The notes under the pieces are model-generated. The model was not told where the DNA came from, made no database searches, and worked only from the letters and a program-made list of their open reading frames with translations. Made by a program: the position numbers and the translations under genes. Below are positions 25,554 to 34,846 of a DNA stretch of 64,000 bases, in pieces (positions within the stretch are counted from its first letter, which is position 1; every line of letters begins with the position of its first letter). Source of the stretch: Pseudophaeobacter sp. (GTDB lineage: Bacteria; Pseudomonadota; Alphaproteobacteria; Rhodobacterales; Rhodobacteraceae); contig JALUXC010000010.1 in NCBI GenBank assembly GCA_027019165.1, forward strand, positions 1-64,000, read 5' to 3'.

Positions 25554-25636
25554 GCCCCGTCACCGCGTCAAGGCGCTGCGCCCCTGCTGCGCAGGGTGGC
25601 CTTTGGCCAGCCTTGACCTGCTGCCGAAGCCGGGGC
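25554..25636. repeat. Branched inverted-repeat structure
   Basis: Nested pairings: outer GCCCCG (25554-25559) with CGGGGC (25631-25636), then GTCAAGGC (25567-25574) with GCCTTGAC (25610-25617). These enclose two hairpins, CTGCGC/GCGCAG (25576-25594) and TGGCC/GGCCA (25597-25609). It lies just beyond the stop of the HNH gene. It could be a terminator for that gene or a REP-like element, and it differs from the dispersed repeat next to it. Confidence 0.7.
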
Positions 25637-25640
25637 TGCT

Positions 25641-25946
25641 TTAGCGTTTGCGTTGTTTTCCGGGCACGCGGGAAGAAAAACCGGGTGGGCGTTTCTGAAC
25701 CCAAGAGATGAAGCGGGCGAGGCGGGGGTGGCTGCGCAGGGCCTTTATGGTGGCATAATCACGAGCCAGTTCGGCCTCGGTCAGGGCAGCGTGGATTTCG
25801 CGATGGCAGATGTGGTGCAATAGCACGGTCGGCCCGCCTTTGCCGCCTTTGAGTTTCGGGATGAGGTGGTGCAGGCTTTGCGGAACATCCCTTGGTATGG
25901 GACGATCACATAGCGGGCAGATGGGTGCCGCATCGGCGTCTGTCAT
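25641..25946 (-). CDS. Small HNH endonuclease-like protein
   Basis: 101 residues from the ATG at 25946, preceded by GAGAGG. A CPLCDRPIP zinc pair is followed by SLHHLIPKLKGG and HHICHREIHA, giving the His-Asn-type beta-beta-alpha metal site with a second Cys/His set. HNH proteins of this size are found as stand-alone nucleases and near restriction or mobile systems; nothing here ties it to either. The C-terminus is basic (KQRKR). Its start is 80 bp from the divergent flavoprotein gene. Confidence 0.82.
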   Translation of the reverse strand: MTDADAAPICPLCDRPIPRDVPQSLHHLIPKLKGGKGGPTVLLHHICHREIHAALTEAELARDYATIKALRSHPRLARFISWVQKRPPGFSSRVPGKQRKR

Positions 25947-26026
25947 CTGGGCCTCTCGTCTTTGACTTTCAGGTGTATTAGATGCGGCAGGACTGGGCGC
26001 GGACAAGAGGCGGGACGCTGAGTTTC

Positions 26027-27235
26027 ATGGTAGGGCACTCTGAACAGTGGGATGCGGTGGTGATTGGCGCCGGGCCGGCGGGGCTGATCGCGGCCGAGGA
26101 GCTGGCGCGGGCCGGGCACAAGGTTCTGGTGGCTGACGCAAAGCCTTCGGTTGCGCGAAAATTCCTGATGGCGGGGAAATCCGGCCTGAACCTGACCAAG
26201 AATGAGCCCTTCGATGATATGATCCAGCATTATGGCGCGGCGCGGGGCTGGTTGGCACCGATGGTGCAGGCGTTTGATGCAGGTGCTGTGCAGGACTGGG
26301 CGCGGGGGCTGGGTCGCGATCTGTTCACCGGATCTACCGGGCGGGTGTTTCCGAAGGAGATGAAGGCCTCCCCCCTGCTGCGCGCCTGGCTGGCGCGGCT
26401 TGATGGGCTGGGTGTTGCACGTCGCACCCGGTGGCGCTGGATGGGCTGGGAGGGTGAAAACCTGACCTTTGACACGGCTGAGGGTGTGGTGGCGATAGGT
26501 GCCAAGGTGACGGTTCTGGCGCTGGGCGGGGCAAGTTGGGCGCGGCTAGGCTCGGACGGGACCTGGGCGCCTTTGCTGGCAGAGCGGGGGGTCAAGCTGG
26601 CGCCTTTCAAGCCAGCGAACGCAGGGCTGGTGGTGCCGTGGTCGGATCACATGACTGCGCATTTCGGCGCGCCCCTGAAAGGGATCGCGCTGAGATCGGG
26701 GGCTTTGTCGTCGCGCGGCGAAGCTGTGGTTTCCGCGCGCGGTCTTGAAGGAGGTGGGATCTATGCGGTCTGTGCGGAGGTGCGGGAGGGTGCCGATCTG
26801 AGCTTCGATCTGCTACCCGATCTGACCGTGGCGGAGGTCACGCGCAGGTTGGAGCGTCCGCGCGGCAAGGCGAGCCTGTCGAACCATCTGCGCAAGGTTT
26901 TGAAGCTGCCGCCTGTGCAGATTGCCTTGCTGCAGGAGTTTGCCCGGCCCCTGCCGCAGGATCCGGCAGACCTTGGTGCGCTGATCAAATCCCTGCCGGT
27001 GCACCATTCCGGGCTGCGTCCGATGGACGAGGCGATCTCGACCGCCGGGGGGATCTGTCAGGAGGCTGTGGATGAGGCGTTGATGTTGAAGGGGATCCCC
27101 GGCACGTTCTGCGCCGGGGAGATGCTGGATTGGGAGGCGCCCACGGGGGGCTACCTATTGACCGCCTGCCTAGCCACCGGGCGCTGGGCCGGGCAGGGCG
27201 CGGCGCGTTATTTGGCCAATGCTGCCGTGCGCTGA
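26027..27235 (+). CDS. BaiN/HI0933-family NAD(P)/FAD-dependent oxidoreductase
   Basis: 402 residues from the ATG at 26027; an upstream ATG at 25982 is possible. The FAD-binding VIGAGPAGLIAAEELARAG is followed by AGKSGLNLTKNEP, the hallmark of this family, and a C-terminal ETGG-like block (ISTAGGICQEAV, GEMLDWEAPTGGYLLTACLATG). Family members are flavoproteins of mostly unknown substrate; some reduce bile-acid-like enones and others are annotated as aminoacetone oxidases. Its 3' end overlaps the convergent GST gene by 28 bp. Confidence 0.9.
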   Translation: MVGHSEQWDAVVIGAGPAGLIAAEELARAGHKVLVADAKPSVARKFLMAGKSGLNLTKNEPFDDMIQHYGAARGWLAPMVQAFDAGAVQDWARGLGRDLFTGSTGRVFPKEMKASPLLRAWLARLDGLGVARRTRWRWMGWEGENLTFDTAEGVVAIGAKVTVLALGGASWARLGSDGTWAPLLAERGVKLAPFKPANAGLVVPWSDHMTAHFGAPLKGIALRSGALSSRGEAVVSARGLEGGGIYAVCAEVREGADLSFDLLPDLTVAEVTRRLERPRGKASLSNHLRKVLKLPPVQIALLQEFARPLPQDPADLGALIKSLPVHHSGLRPMDEAISTAGGICQEAVDEALMLKGIPGTFCAGEMLDWEAPTGGYLLTACLATGRWAGQGAARYLANAAVR

Positions 27236-27798
27236 AAGGCCTCGCGGCTGCGCACCAATTTGGAGTAGTCCAGCAAGGCGCGGCTTTCGACCGGGAACTT
27301 GGCGCCATAGGCCCAGTTCAGGCAGTGCACGCAGATGATATCGGCAATGGTGAAGTCTTCGCCCATCAGGTAGGGGCCGGTCAGGCGTTTTTCCAGGCGG
27401 GCAACGTTGCGTTCGAACTCCCAGCGCAGGCTGTCCTTGACTGCGGGGACGCGCTGTTCCTCCGGCAGGGCAAAGCTGTGGCGGGCGGCGGTCCACAAGA
27501 CCGCGTCGATCTCATCCAGAATCTGGTGCATGACGGCGTCTTGCTTGGCGCGGGCCAGGGTGCCAGCAGGGGCGGTGAGCGCCCCGTGCTTGTCCGCCAG
27601 ATAGGTGATGATCGCGCTGGAATCGGTGATCACCTCGCCATCCTCGACCAGAGCCGGGACCTTGCCCGAGGGGTTCACGGCGGTGATGTCCGGGCTATGC
27701 GGCGCTGCGGTGTTCAGCTCGTAGGGTTGGCCCAGTTCCTCAAGCGTCCAGATCACGCGGAAGGCGCGGGTCATCGGTTTTCCGATCACGGTGTACAT
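27208..27798 (-). CDS. Glutathione S-transferase family protein
   Basis: 196 residues from the ATG at 27798 after GGGAGAG. The N-terminal thioredoxin-like domain (MYTVIGKPMTRAFRVIWTLEELG) contains NPSGKVPALVEDG and ITDSSAIITYLADK, the glutathione-binding cis-Pro and Glu/Asp-Ser motifs. The helical C-terminal domain includes GEDFTIADIICVHCLNWAYG. The substrate is unknown. It sits 83 bp after holA on the same strand, so it may receive read-through. Confidence 0.9.
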   Translation of the reverse strand: MYTVIGKPMTRAFRVIWTLEELGQPYELNTAAPHSPDITAVNPSGKVPALVEDGEVITDSSAIITYLADKHGALTAPAGTLARAKQDAVMHQILDEIDAVLWTAARHSFALPEEQRVPAVKDSLRWEFERNVARLEKRLTGPYLMGEDFTIADIICVHCLNWAYGAKFPVESRALLDYSKLVRSREAFQRTAALAK

Positions 27799-27881
27799 GT
27801 GTCTCTCTCCCAATTTCGTCGGGGGCATCAGATGCAGGCGTCTGTCGCGGCGTCAAGGCAGAAGGGCCGGGACGTTGCGCA

Positions 27882-28910
27882 CTAGCGCGACCGGCCCAGC
27901 ATGGCGAGGCGAATGAGCGCGCGCTCCATCAGCGCCAATGCGGGCGCCGTCTGCCCGGCAGAGCGCAGTTGCAGGTCGGTATCGGTCAAAATGGTCAGCG
28001 CGGTCTGGAGTTTTGCCGCGCCCCAGCCCTGTGCTTGCCGCAGCACCCGGTCCCGGCGTTTGCCATAAAGCGGCGGGCGCAACCGGCCGATCCCCTGCGC
28101 CGGGCCGCCGGGATCAGCGGCCACGGTGTAAAGCGTGCGGAAATGGCGGGTTGCTCCGATACAGAGAGTCACCGCATTGGTCCCCTGCGCCTGAAGGCGG
28201 CGAAGTAGCGGGCCGATCTCGGCGCTGCGGCCCTCGGCCACCACGTTCAGCACATCGTCAAGCGCGGCTTCGGTGGATTGGGGGGCAACGGCCTCGATAT
28301 CCTCAAGGGTGAGGGGGCTGCTGTCCTCATATTTGTAAAGCGCGAGCTTCTCGATCATGCGGGAGAAATCTCCCGGACCGATGTCATTGGCGATATCCGT
28401 CAGCGCCGACATGCTGTCGCCGGGCACGTCCCGGATCTGCGCCTCGGAGAGGATCCGCTCGATCTCAGAACGGGAGGGGGGATCGTCGTAGATGCCGGTG
28501 GCATAGGCATTCCGGTGGCCCTCGAAGCCTTTGCGCAGTTTTGATGTGGCCTTGAGCTGACCGGCGGTCACCACGATCTGGGCATCGCCCGGCTGCCAGT
28601 CCTCCAGCGCGGTCAGAATCGCGGGCGCGGCTGCATCATTGGCGTCCTCGACAAAAACAGCGCGGGCGCCGGGGAAAAAGCCCACCGCCTTGACCGCATC
28701 CAAGAGCAGCGCCGGATCCTTGCGCAGATCGGATCCGGGCAAACGCGACAGTCGCATTTCTTCTTCGGCGCCGGGGCCAAGGAGAGCGGCCAGCACCTGT
28801 TGTCGCTTCAAAGCCACGCGCATGGCATCGGCGCCATAGATCAGAAGGCCGGTCTTGTCCGGGTCGGGCCTCGCAAAATAGCCCTCTGCATCCCGCGGGG
28901 AGAGTTTCAT
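27882..28910 (-). CDS. holA: DNA polymerase III subunit delta
   Basis: 342 residues, the normal size. Delta opens the beta clamp as part of the clamp-loader complex. The family pattern is visible: N-terminal LLIYGADAMRV, then LSRLPGSDLRKDPALLLDAVKAVGFFPGARAVFVED, and a helical C-terminal collar domain with LSLEDIEAV-like helices. The start overlaps the lptE stop (ATGA), as usual in the leuS-lptE-holA order. Confidence 0.94.
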   Translation of the reverse strand: MKLSPRDAEGYFARPDPDKTGLLIYGADAMRVALKRQQVLAALLGPGAEEEMRLSRLPGSDLRKDPALLLDAVKAVGFFPGARAVFVEDANDAAAPAILTALEDWQPGDAQIVVTAGQLKATSKLRKGFEGHRNAYATGIYDDPPSRSEIERILSEAQIRDVPGDSMSALTDIANDIGPGDFSRMIEKLALYKYEDSSPLTLEDIEAVAPQSTEAALDDVLNVVAEGRSAEIGPLLRRLQAQGTNAVTLCIGATRHFRTLYTVAADPGGPAQGIGRLRPPLYGKRRDRVLRQAQGWGAAKLQTALTILTDTDLQLRSAGQTAPALALMERALIRLAMLGRSR

Positions 28911-29464
28911 CCTTCGACCGGGTCGGCGGAGGCTGCAGGGGTGAGATCCGCGGTTGTAAAAAGCCGTGCTGTGATCTGATCGGCGAGGATCTGCATCAAA
29001 CGCTCGTGTGCATCACGTTCGCCCGCCAGTGTTTCGACGGTCGATCCCGTGGCGGAATAGCCGGTAAAGGCATCTTCGGTGCCGCTGGCCACGATCACAC
29101 CATCCGATTGCCGGGTCAGAACGTAACCGGCTGTACCCACGATGGAGTAGCGTGTCGTGGCGTTGTCGGCGGTGATCGCCTGCCCTTCGCTGCGGGTGCT
29201 GAGCGTCAGATCGAGGCTATATCCGCCACCCACACCGTTGCTATCGCCGCGCCCCAAACGCTCTTCGAGGTTACGCACCAGATGGTAGGCGTCCACATCG
29301 CTGTCAGCGCGCACATCCTCGGGTGACTGTATGCGGACTTTGCCATAAAGCGCATCGCCTGTGCCCCCCGGCGCATAGACCGGGCTAAAGCCGCAAGCCG
29401 ATAGTCCCATAAGGACAACAGCCAGCGGCAGCAGCAGGATATGCCTCAGATCAGGCAACGACAT
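28907..29464 (-). CDS. lptE: LPS-assembly lipoprotein LptE
   Basis: 185 residues. A lipoprotein signal with the lipobox LSAC (Cys at about 24) is followed by [10 protein letters not shown], a conserved LptE opening. LptE plugs the LptD barrel and delivers LPS to the outer leaflet. The remainder is the expected alpha/beta sandwich with low conservation. It overlaps leuS by 14 bp and holA by 4 bp, so all three are co-translated. Confidence 0.92.
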   Translation of the reverse strand: MSLPDLRHILLLPLAVVLMGLSACGFSPVYAPGGTGDALYGKVRIQSPEDVRADSDVDAYHLVRNLEERLGRGDSNGVGGGYSLDLTLSTRSEGQAITADNATTRYSIVGTAGYVLTRQSDGVIVASGTEDAFTGYSATGSTVETLAGERDAHERLMQILADQITARLFTTADLTPAASADPVEG

Positions 29465-32003
29465 TGACGATACGGCCCGGCACCACGATCACCTTTTTCG
29501 GAGCGGCGCCATCCAGCGCCTTTTGCACAGCTTCGTGCGCCAACGCGAGTTTTTCAACCTCATCCTTGCCCAGATCCTTGGCGACGGTGATTTCGCCGCG
29601 GCGTTTGCCGTTGATCTGGATCGGCAGGGTGACGCTGTCCTCGACCAGCATCGATTCGTCAGCGACCGGCCAGGGTGCGGTTGCAATCAGACCTTCGCCG
29701 CCCTGTGCCTCCCAGACGGCTTCGGCCAGGTGCGGGGTCATCGGCGACATCAACTGCGCCAGTGTGCGGATTGCCTGTTTCTGGGCGGCAGCACCTGCCT
29801 TGGATTTCGCCAGCGTGTTAGTGAAGGCGTAAAGCTTGGCAATCGCCGCGTTGAAGCCGAAGGATTCGACGCCCAGCGTCACATCGCGGATCGCCTTGTG
29901 CATCTCGCGCAAGAGATCCTCATCGCCCGTTCCGGTCTGACCCGCGTCCATCTCCGCGATCTTCAGCGAAAGGTTCCAGACCCGGTTGAGGTGCTTATAG
30001 GCGGCCTCGGCACCGGCGGCGGTCCATTCCACGTCACGCTCGGGCGGGCTGTCGGAGAGCACGAACCAGCGTGCAGTATCCGCCCCAAAGGAGGAGATGA
30101 TGCTGAGCGGATCCACCACGTTGTTCTTGGATTTCGACATCTTGGCCGAGGGAATCACCTCAACCTCGGCGCCGGTTTCCTTGAGGACCGCCTTGTCGCC
30201 CTGCAGCTCCACCTCTTCGGGGTAGTGATAGACCGGGCGGCCATTGTCGCCCTTGGTCTGGTAGATCGCATGGGTCACCATGCCTTGGGTAAAGAGCGCA
30301 TCGAAGGGCTCTTTTGCGGTTTCCGGCAGGTGGCCGCAGATATGCATCGCCCGGGCAAAGAAGCGGGAATACAACAGGTGCAGAATCGCGTGTTCGATGC
30401 CGCCGATATACTGATCGACATTCATCCAGTATTCGGCCTCTTCCATCACCGTGGGCGTTTCGGCGCGGGGTGCGGTGAAGCGGGCGAAATACCAGGATGA
30501 ATCGACGAAAGTATCCATGGTGTCTGTTTCGCGCTGGGCGGGCTTGCCACACTTGGGGCAGGGGCAATCGCGCCACGTCGGATGGCGGTCCAGTGGGTTG
30601 CCGGGCTTGTCGAAGCTGACATCATCCGGCAGGCGGACCGGCAGGTTTTCCTTCTTCTCTGGCACCACGCCACAGTCATCGCAATGAACAACCGGAATCG
30701 GGCAGCCCCAATAGCGCTGGCGCGAAAGGCCCCAGTCGCGCAGGCGGAACTTGGTGACGCCTTGACCCCAGCCTTCAGCTTCGGCCTTGTCGATGGTCGT
30801 GTTGATCGCCTCTTCGCCGGTGGCCACGTCCAGACCGGCGAAATGGTTGATCCATTTCACCTTTTCCGTCTTTGGCGGCACGAAGGCTTCGTTCTCGACG
30901 GGTTTCGGATCCTCCAAGGCAACAAAGGTATCTGTCACGGGCAGATCATATTTGCGGCAGAAATCGAGGTCGCGCTGGTCATGCGCCGGGCAGGCAAAGA
31001 TCGCGCCGGTGCCGTAATCCATCAGGATAAAGTTGGCGATCCAGACCGGCAGCTCCCAATCAGGGTTCAGCGGGTGTTTCACACGAATGCCGGTGTCGCG
31101 GCCCAATTTCGGCGCGGTCTCAATCGCCTCGGCAGTGGTGCCACCCTTGCGGCATTCGGCGAGGAACTCGGCCAGCTCGGCGTTTTCCGCCTCAAGCTGC
31201 TTGGCAATCGGGTGATCGGGCGAGATGCCCACAAAGGACGCGCCCATCAGCGTGTCGGGGCGGGTGGTGTAGACCTCGATTGCCGCGCCGCCGTCCGTGC
31301 GCTCAAACGAGAACTGAAGGCCGCGCGACTTGCCGATCCAGTTTTCCTGCATCAGGCGCACCTTGGCGGGCCAGTTTTCCAATCCGTCGAGCGCGTCCAA
31401 GAGTTCCTCGGAGTAGTCGGAAATCTTGAAGAACCACTGCGTCAGCTCGCGCCGCTCCACCAGCGCGCCCGAGCGCCATCCGCGCCCGTTTTCGACCTGC
31501 TCGTTGGCCAGAACCGTCATATCGACCGGATCCCAGTTGACCACGGCGTTCTTGCGGTAGACGAGCCCTTTTTCAAGGAAATCAAGGAACAGCGACTGCT
31601 GCTGACCGTAGTATTCTGGATCACAGGTGGCAAATTCGCGGGACCAGTCAATGGACAGGCCCAGGGGCTTCATCTGGCCACGCATGTCGGCGATGTTGCC
31701 ATAGGTCCAGTCCTTGGGGTGGCCGCCGATGGCCATGGCGGCGTTTTCTGCGGGCATTCCGAAGGCGTCCCATCCCATCGGATGCAGCACGTTGTGTCCG
31801 GTCGAGATCTTGTAGCGCGCCACCACGTCACCCATCGTGTAGTTGCGCACATGTCCCATGTGGATGCGGCCCGACGGGTAGGGGAACATCTCCAGCACAT
31901 AGTACTTCGGCTTGTCTGCCGTCCGTTTGGCCTGGAAGATTCCGGCCTTGTCCCAGGCCTCCTGCCATTTTGCTTCGATCTCGGAGGCAGAGTAACGCGA
32001 CAT
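29451..32003 (-). CDS. leuS: Leucyl-tRNA synthetase
   Basis: 850 residues, full length. Class I motifs: HMGH in the segment [18 protein letters not shown] and KMSKS in [13 protein letters not shown]. The CP1 editing domain contains the TTRPDTLMG threonine-rich loop, and a zinc-binding CPKCGK module is present. It charges tRNA-Leu; one tRNA-Leu gene lies 20 kb away. It precedes lptE and holA and follows DUF3576, from which it is separated by a terminator-like hairpin that may act as an attenuator. Confidence 0.98.
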   Translation of the reverse strand: MSRYSASEIEAKWQEAWDKAGIFQAKRTADKPKYYVLEMFPYPSGRIHMGHVRNYTMGDVVARYKISTGHNVLHPMGWDAFGMPAENAAMAIGGHPKDWTYGNIADMRGQMKPLGLSIDWSREFATCDPEYYGQQQSLFLDFLEKGLVYRKNAVVNWDPVDMTVLANEQVENGRGWRSGALVERRELTQWFFKISDYSEELLDALDGLENWPAKVRLMQENWIGKSRGLQFSFERTDGGAAIEVYTTRPDTLMGASFVGISPDHPIAKQLEAENAELAEFLAECRKGGTTAEAIETAPKLGRDTGIRVKHPLNPDWELPVWIANFILMDYGTGAIFACPAHDQRDLDFCRKYDLPVTDTFVALEDPKPVENEAFVPPKTEKVKWINHFAGLDVATGEEAINTTIDKAEAEGWGQGVTKFRLRDWGLSRQRYWGCPIPVVHCDDCGVVPEKKENLPVRLPDDVSFDKPGNPLDRHPTWRDCPCPKCGKPAQRETDTMDTFVDSSWYFARFTAPRAETPTVMEEAEYWMNVDQYIGGIEHAILHLLYSRFFARAMHICGHLPETAKEPFDALFTQGMVTHAIYQTKGDNGRPVYHYPEEVELQGDKAVLKETGAEVEVIPSAKMSKSKNNVVDPLSIISSFGADTARWFVLSDSPPERDVEWTAAGAEAAYKHLNRVWNLSLKIAEMDAGQTGTGDEDLLREMHKAIRDVTLGVESFGFNAAIAKLYAFTNTLAKSKAGAAAQKQAIRTLAQLMSPMTPHLAEAVWEAQGGEGLIATAPWPVADESMLVEDSVTLPIQINGKRRGEITVAKDLGKDEVEKLALAHEAVQKALDGAAPKKVIVVPGRIVNVVA

Positions 32004-32024
32004 GGATGCGGTCCTTTGAGAGTG

Positions 32025-32050
32025 AAAACGCCGGGCGATTGGGCCCGGCG
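32025..32050 (-). terminator. Terminator or attenuator between DUF3576 and leuS
   Basis: Read leftward, CGCCGGGC and GCCCGGCG form a perfect 8-bp stem with a 6-base loop followed by TTTT, 21 bases before the leuS start. It could limit read-through from DUF3576 into leuS, or control leuS. Confidence 0.75.
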
Positions 32051-32095
32051 CTGGTGATACTGATGTTTTCTGCGGCTTTCCAGAGGGCAGAGCCG

Positions 32096-32617
32096 CTAGA
32101 AGTTCTTGTCTGCGATCCGCAGCTGGCGCGCCCGCGCGAGAATCGCGTCCTCAACGGCGCGCACGGTGCCCGCGCTGACCGATCCGCCCCGGCTTTGCAG
32201 CGAGACATTGAGCGAGCGCGCGTCCAGCGCCGGGTCGCGCACGTGCACCGTGGCGCGATACGCCCGGCCGCCGCCCGGCGGCGTGCCGTAGCCGGTGACG
32301 ATCACGCCGGTGAACGGGTCCACCGTCTGCACCGGCAGGAAGTTCAGCACATCCAGCGTCGCCGCCCAGATGTAACGGTTCACATTCACCGTCTGATCGC
32401 CGGTGCCCGACCCGAACACGTCCCAGATGGAGGATTTGGAGTAGTTGGTCACTGCCGAATCCGAGCCCAGGTTCGCACCCCCGTCGGCATGTGGCGTCCC
32501 GACAGTCACCCGATTGAACAGGCCGCCACCGCCACCTTGCCTGCGCGCCCCACAAGCGGCCACGGCGGTGGCCAGCACGAGAATCAGCGTCAACTTTAGG
32601 GTCCGGTGCAGGGTCAT
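32096..32617 (-). CDS. DUF3576 lipoprotein
   Basis: 173 residues with a lipoprotein signal; the Cys is at about residue 22 ([18 protein letters not shown]). The mature part contains [36 protein letters not shown] and [21 protein letters not shown], characteristic of the alphaproteobacterial DUF3576 family. The function is unknown. The steady association with leuS-lptE suggests an outer-membrane role. The start is divergent from the porin gene. Confidence 0.88.
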   Translation of the reverse strand: MTLHRTLKLTLILVLATAVAACGARRQGGGGGLFNRVTVGTPHADGGANLGSDSAVTNYSKSSIWDVFGSGTGDQTVNVNRYIWAATLDVLNFLPVQTVDPFTGVIVTGYGTPPGGGRAYRATVHVRDPALDARSLNVSLQSRGGSVSAGTVRAVEDAILARARQLRIADKNF

Positions 32618-32946
32618 TGTTTCGTTCCGAAGCGGCGGTTTCCAACCATCCTACCCAAGCCCTCGCGGGGGGGCAAGGGCCTTGTCATTTCCGGCCTTTT
32701 GCCCGCCTATCATATTGAATCCGCCCACAATGCGCATATTTCCCGCAGTCCGTTGGGTTTTCGACAAAATTCGAGTCGCCCTCCGACACATGGCAAGACT
32801 GTGGCAAAGCTGCACCATACGCCACGACTTTGCCACAACGCCGGGGCCAAGCCTTGCAAAACACCCGGCGAAGGAGTGAAACGCTCCTCATACCCACACC
32901 GGATTCTCTGGTATGGGCGTATGATTTTTAAACCGAGGGAAAAACT
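32618..32946. other. 329-bp divergent regulatory region between DUF3576 and the porin
   Basis: No ORF is credible. The right half holds the perfect inverted repeat described separately, a direct repeat TGGCAA-GAC / TGGCAA-AGC (32790-32811), and possible leader hairpins GGAG...CTCC (32873-32888) and CATAC...GTATG (32889-32925) just before the porin start. These suggest a regulated porin promoter with a structured leader. Confidence 0.55.
32800..32837. promoter_or_regulatory. Candidate operator: 10-bp perfect inverted repeat upstream of the porin
   Basis: TGTGGCAAAG (32800-32809) and CTTTGCCACA (32828-32837) are perfect inverted copies separated by 18 bases, about 110 bp before the porin ATG. 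The arm-to-arm spacing is close to three DNA turns, which suits a dimeric or tetrameric regulator. No T run follows, so a terminator is less likely. Confidence 0.6.
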
Positions 32947-34056
32947 ATGAAAAAAGTTCTCTTCGCAACGACGGCGCTGATTGCTACTGCCAGCATGGCC
33001 GCCGCCGAAGTGCGGATCAGCGGCTACGGTCGTTTCGGTCTGGGCTACACCAGCGGCAGCGACGCGCGCACCGCCGGCGGCGTCCAGGTCACTGGTGGAT
33101 ATCCGAACAACGGCAACGAACAGGCAATCAACGGTGCGTCCAAGAGCCAAATCATCAGCCGTATGCGTCTGCAGTTCGACATGTCGACGGAAACCGACGG
33201 CGGCGTGGCCCTTGGTGGTCGTATCCGCACCGAGTCCGATACCGGACAAAGCAGCGCATCGCAGACCGTGCTCTGGAGCGCCCCGCGCTTCTACGCCACC
33301 GTTGGCGGGTTCACCCTGGGTGTCGGCAACATCATCGGCGCTTTCGAAGGTGTTCCGGGTGCCTATCTCGAGACACGCTCCGCCGGTAACGGTCTTGACG
33401 GCATGCAGTTCGTTTCCCATGTCGGCAACGTGAACAACGAATACTTCAACTGGGATTACTTTGACTCCGACGGCGTCGGCTTCAATGGCGTCGAAGCTCT
33501 GTATTCGGCTGGCGCATTCAGCGCGCATGTGTCCTACAGCGTCGACGATGGCTCCGCCGCCGTTACGTCCCTGCCGAACCCGGCACCTGTGACCAACGGC
33601 GCTCTCACGGCGTCGAACCGCAAGCGCTCCGCGGTGAACCTTGCCTACACCTTCGGTGACTGGACAGCTGCGGTCGGCTTCCAGGATTCGAACTACCGTT
33701 TCGAAGACAAGGCGTTTGTCTCCATCGCAGGTCAGCTGGGTCAGTTCGGCGTTCGTATGGCTTATGCTGACAACGACGGCATCGACAAGTTCGGTCTCTA
33801 TGGCAACATGGACATCGGCGCGGCTTCCAACATCGTGCTTTGGGTGACCAGCGAAGACGCGGTTTCCGCCACTGACGTTGCCAACGGTCGTAACGACAAC
33901 CGCGATGCGATTGCCACTTCGAACCAGCAGGAAGGTACCTCCTACGGTATCAACTATTCGTATGACCTCGGTGGCGGCGCTTCCCTCGAAGCCGGTGCCC
34001 AGCGGTCTTCGTATGGCAACACTCAGGTTCAGGCCGGCGCTGTATTCAGCTTCTAA
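32947..34056 (+). CDS. Major outer-membrane porin (Rhodobacter type)
   Basis: 369 residues. A signal peptide (MKKVLFATTALIATASMAAA) is followed by EVRISGYGRFGLGY, the first strand of the Rhodobacter/Roseobacter porin family. The rest is alternating beta strands with acidic and Asn-rich loops, ending in Phe as barrel proteins do (VQAGAVFSF). It should form a trimeric 16-strand general diffusion pore. The regulated upstream region and the strong terminator suggest a highly expressed single gene. Confidence 0.93.
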   Translation: MKKVLFATTALIATASMAAAEVRISGYGRFGLGYTSGSDARTAGGVQVTGGYPNNGNEQAINGASKSQIISRMRLQFDMSTETDGGVALGGRIRTESDTGQSSASQTVLWSAPRFYATVGGFTLGVGNIIGAFEGVPGAYLETRSAGNGLDGMQFVSHVGNVNNEYFNWDYFDSDGVGFNGVEALYSAGAFSAHVSYSVDDGSAAVTSLPNPAPVTNGALTASNRKRSAVNLAYTFGDWTAAVGFQDSNYRFEDKAFVSIAGQLGQFGVRMAYADNDGIDKFGLYGNMDIGAASNIVLWVTSEDAVSATDVANGRNDNRDAIATSNQQEGTSYGINYSYDLGGGASLEAGAQRSSYGNTQVQAGAVFSF

Positions 34057-34083
34057 GCTGAACCACGCTTAGCGTGAACACGG

Positions 34084-34115
34084 AAGGGTGGGCCTGCAAG
34101 GGCTCACCCTTTTCT
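34084..34115 (+). terminator. Terminator of the porin gene
   Basis: AAGGGTGGGCC pairs with GGCTCACCCTT (one mismatch) around TGCAAG, followed by TTTCTTTT, 28 bases after the stop. Confidence 0.85.
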
Positions 34116-34186
34116 TTTGGCTCTTAACATTTCTGGCCAAACAGTGTTTTTTCGCGCTGAAACCGCACAGCGAGGGAGACCGCCCC

Positions 34187-34846
34187 ATGTCCTTGGAAGA
34201 GATCAAAAGCCGCATCGCCAATGCCGAAGCCGCTGCGGGCCGGGCCTCGGGGGCGGTGCAGCTGATCGCGGTGTCAAAGGTGCAGCCCAACGCGCGCGTC
34301 GAAGAGGTTCTGAAACAGGGCCAGCGCTGTTTTGGCGAAAATCGCGTGCAAGAGGCCGAAGGCAAATGGCCAATGTTTGCCGAGACCTATAGCGGGCTGG
34401 ATCTGCATCTGATCGGGCCGCTGCAGACCAATAAGGCGCGGGCCGCGATGGAGCTGTTCGATACAATCCATTCCCTGGATCGCCCCAAGCTCGCCAAAAC
34501 CCTGGCGCGGCTGGCGCAGGAGCTGGGCCAATGCCCGGATCTGTTTGTGCAGGTCAATACCGGCGCCGAGGAACAAAAGGCCGGGGTTCTGCCCGAAAAC
34601 GCGGATCAGTTTGTCGCCGACTGCCAGGCGCTGGATTTGCCAATCAAGGGCCTCATGTGCATTCCGCCTGTGGATGAAGAGCCCAGTTTGCATTTTGCGC
34701 TCTTGGCCAAGATAGCCGCGCGCAACGGGCTGGAGGGGCTTTCCATGGGGATGAGCAGCGATTTTGAAACAGCGATTGCGCTTGGCGCGACCCACGTGCG
34801 GGTTGGCTCGGCCATCTTTGGCGAACGGGTCAAACCGGCGGAATGA
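34187..34846 (+). CDS. YggS/PROSC-family PLP-homeostasis protein
   Basis: 219 residues from the ATG at 34187 after GAGGGAG; the frame extends upstream through the porin terminator, which is not credible. The PLP-binding Lys lies in LIAVSKVQPN. GENRVQEAEGKWP, LHLIGPLQTNK and FSMGMSSDFETAI-type sequence (MGMSSDFETAIALGATHVRVG) are the family signatures. The protein binds PLP and buffers its level but has no known catalytic activity. The 3' end overlaps the convergent YkuD gene by 17 bp. Confidence 0.94.
   Translation: MSLEEIKSRIANAEAAAGRASGAVQLIAVSKVQPNARVEEVLKQGQRCFGENRVQEAEGKWPMFAETYSGLDLHLIGPLQTNKARAAMELFDTIHSLDRPKLAKTLARLAQELGQCPDLFVQVNTGAEEQKAGVLPENADQFVADCQALDLPIKGLMCIPPVDEEPSLHFALLAKIAARNGLEGLSMGMSSDFETAIALGATHVRVGSAIFGERVKPAE

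Noticed and set aside
30582-32057. 491-codon ORF antisense to leuS
   Set aside because: leuS is unmistakable on the other strand; high GC makes long shadow frames common.
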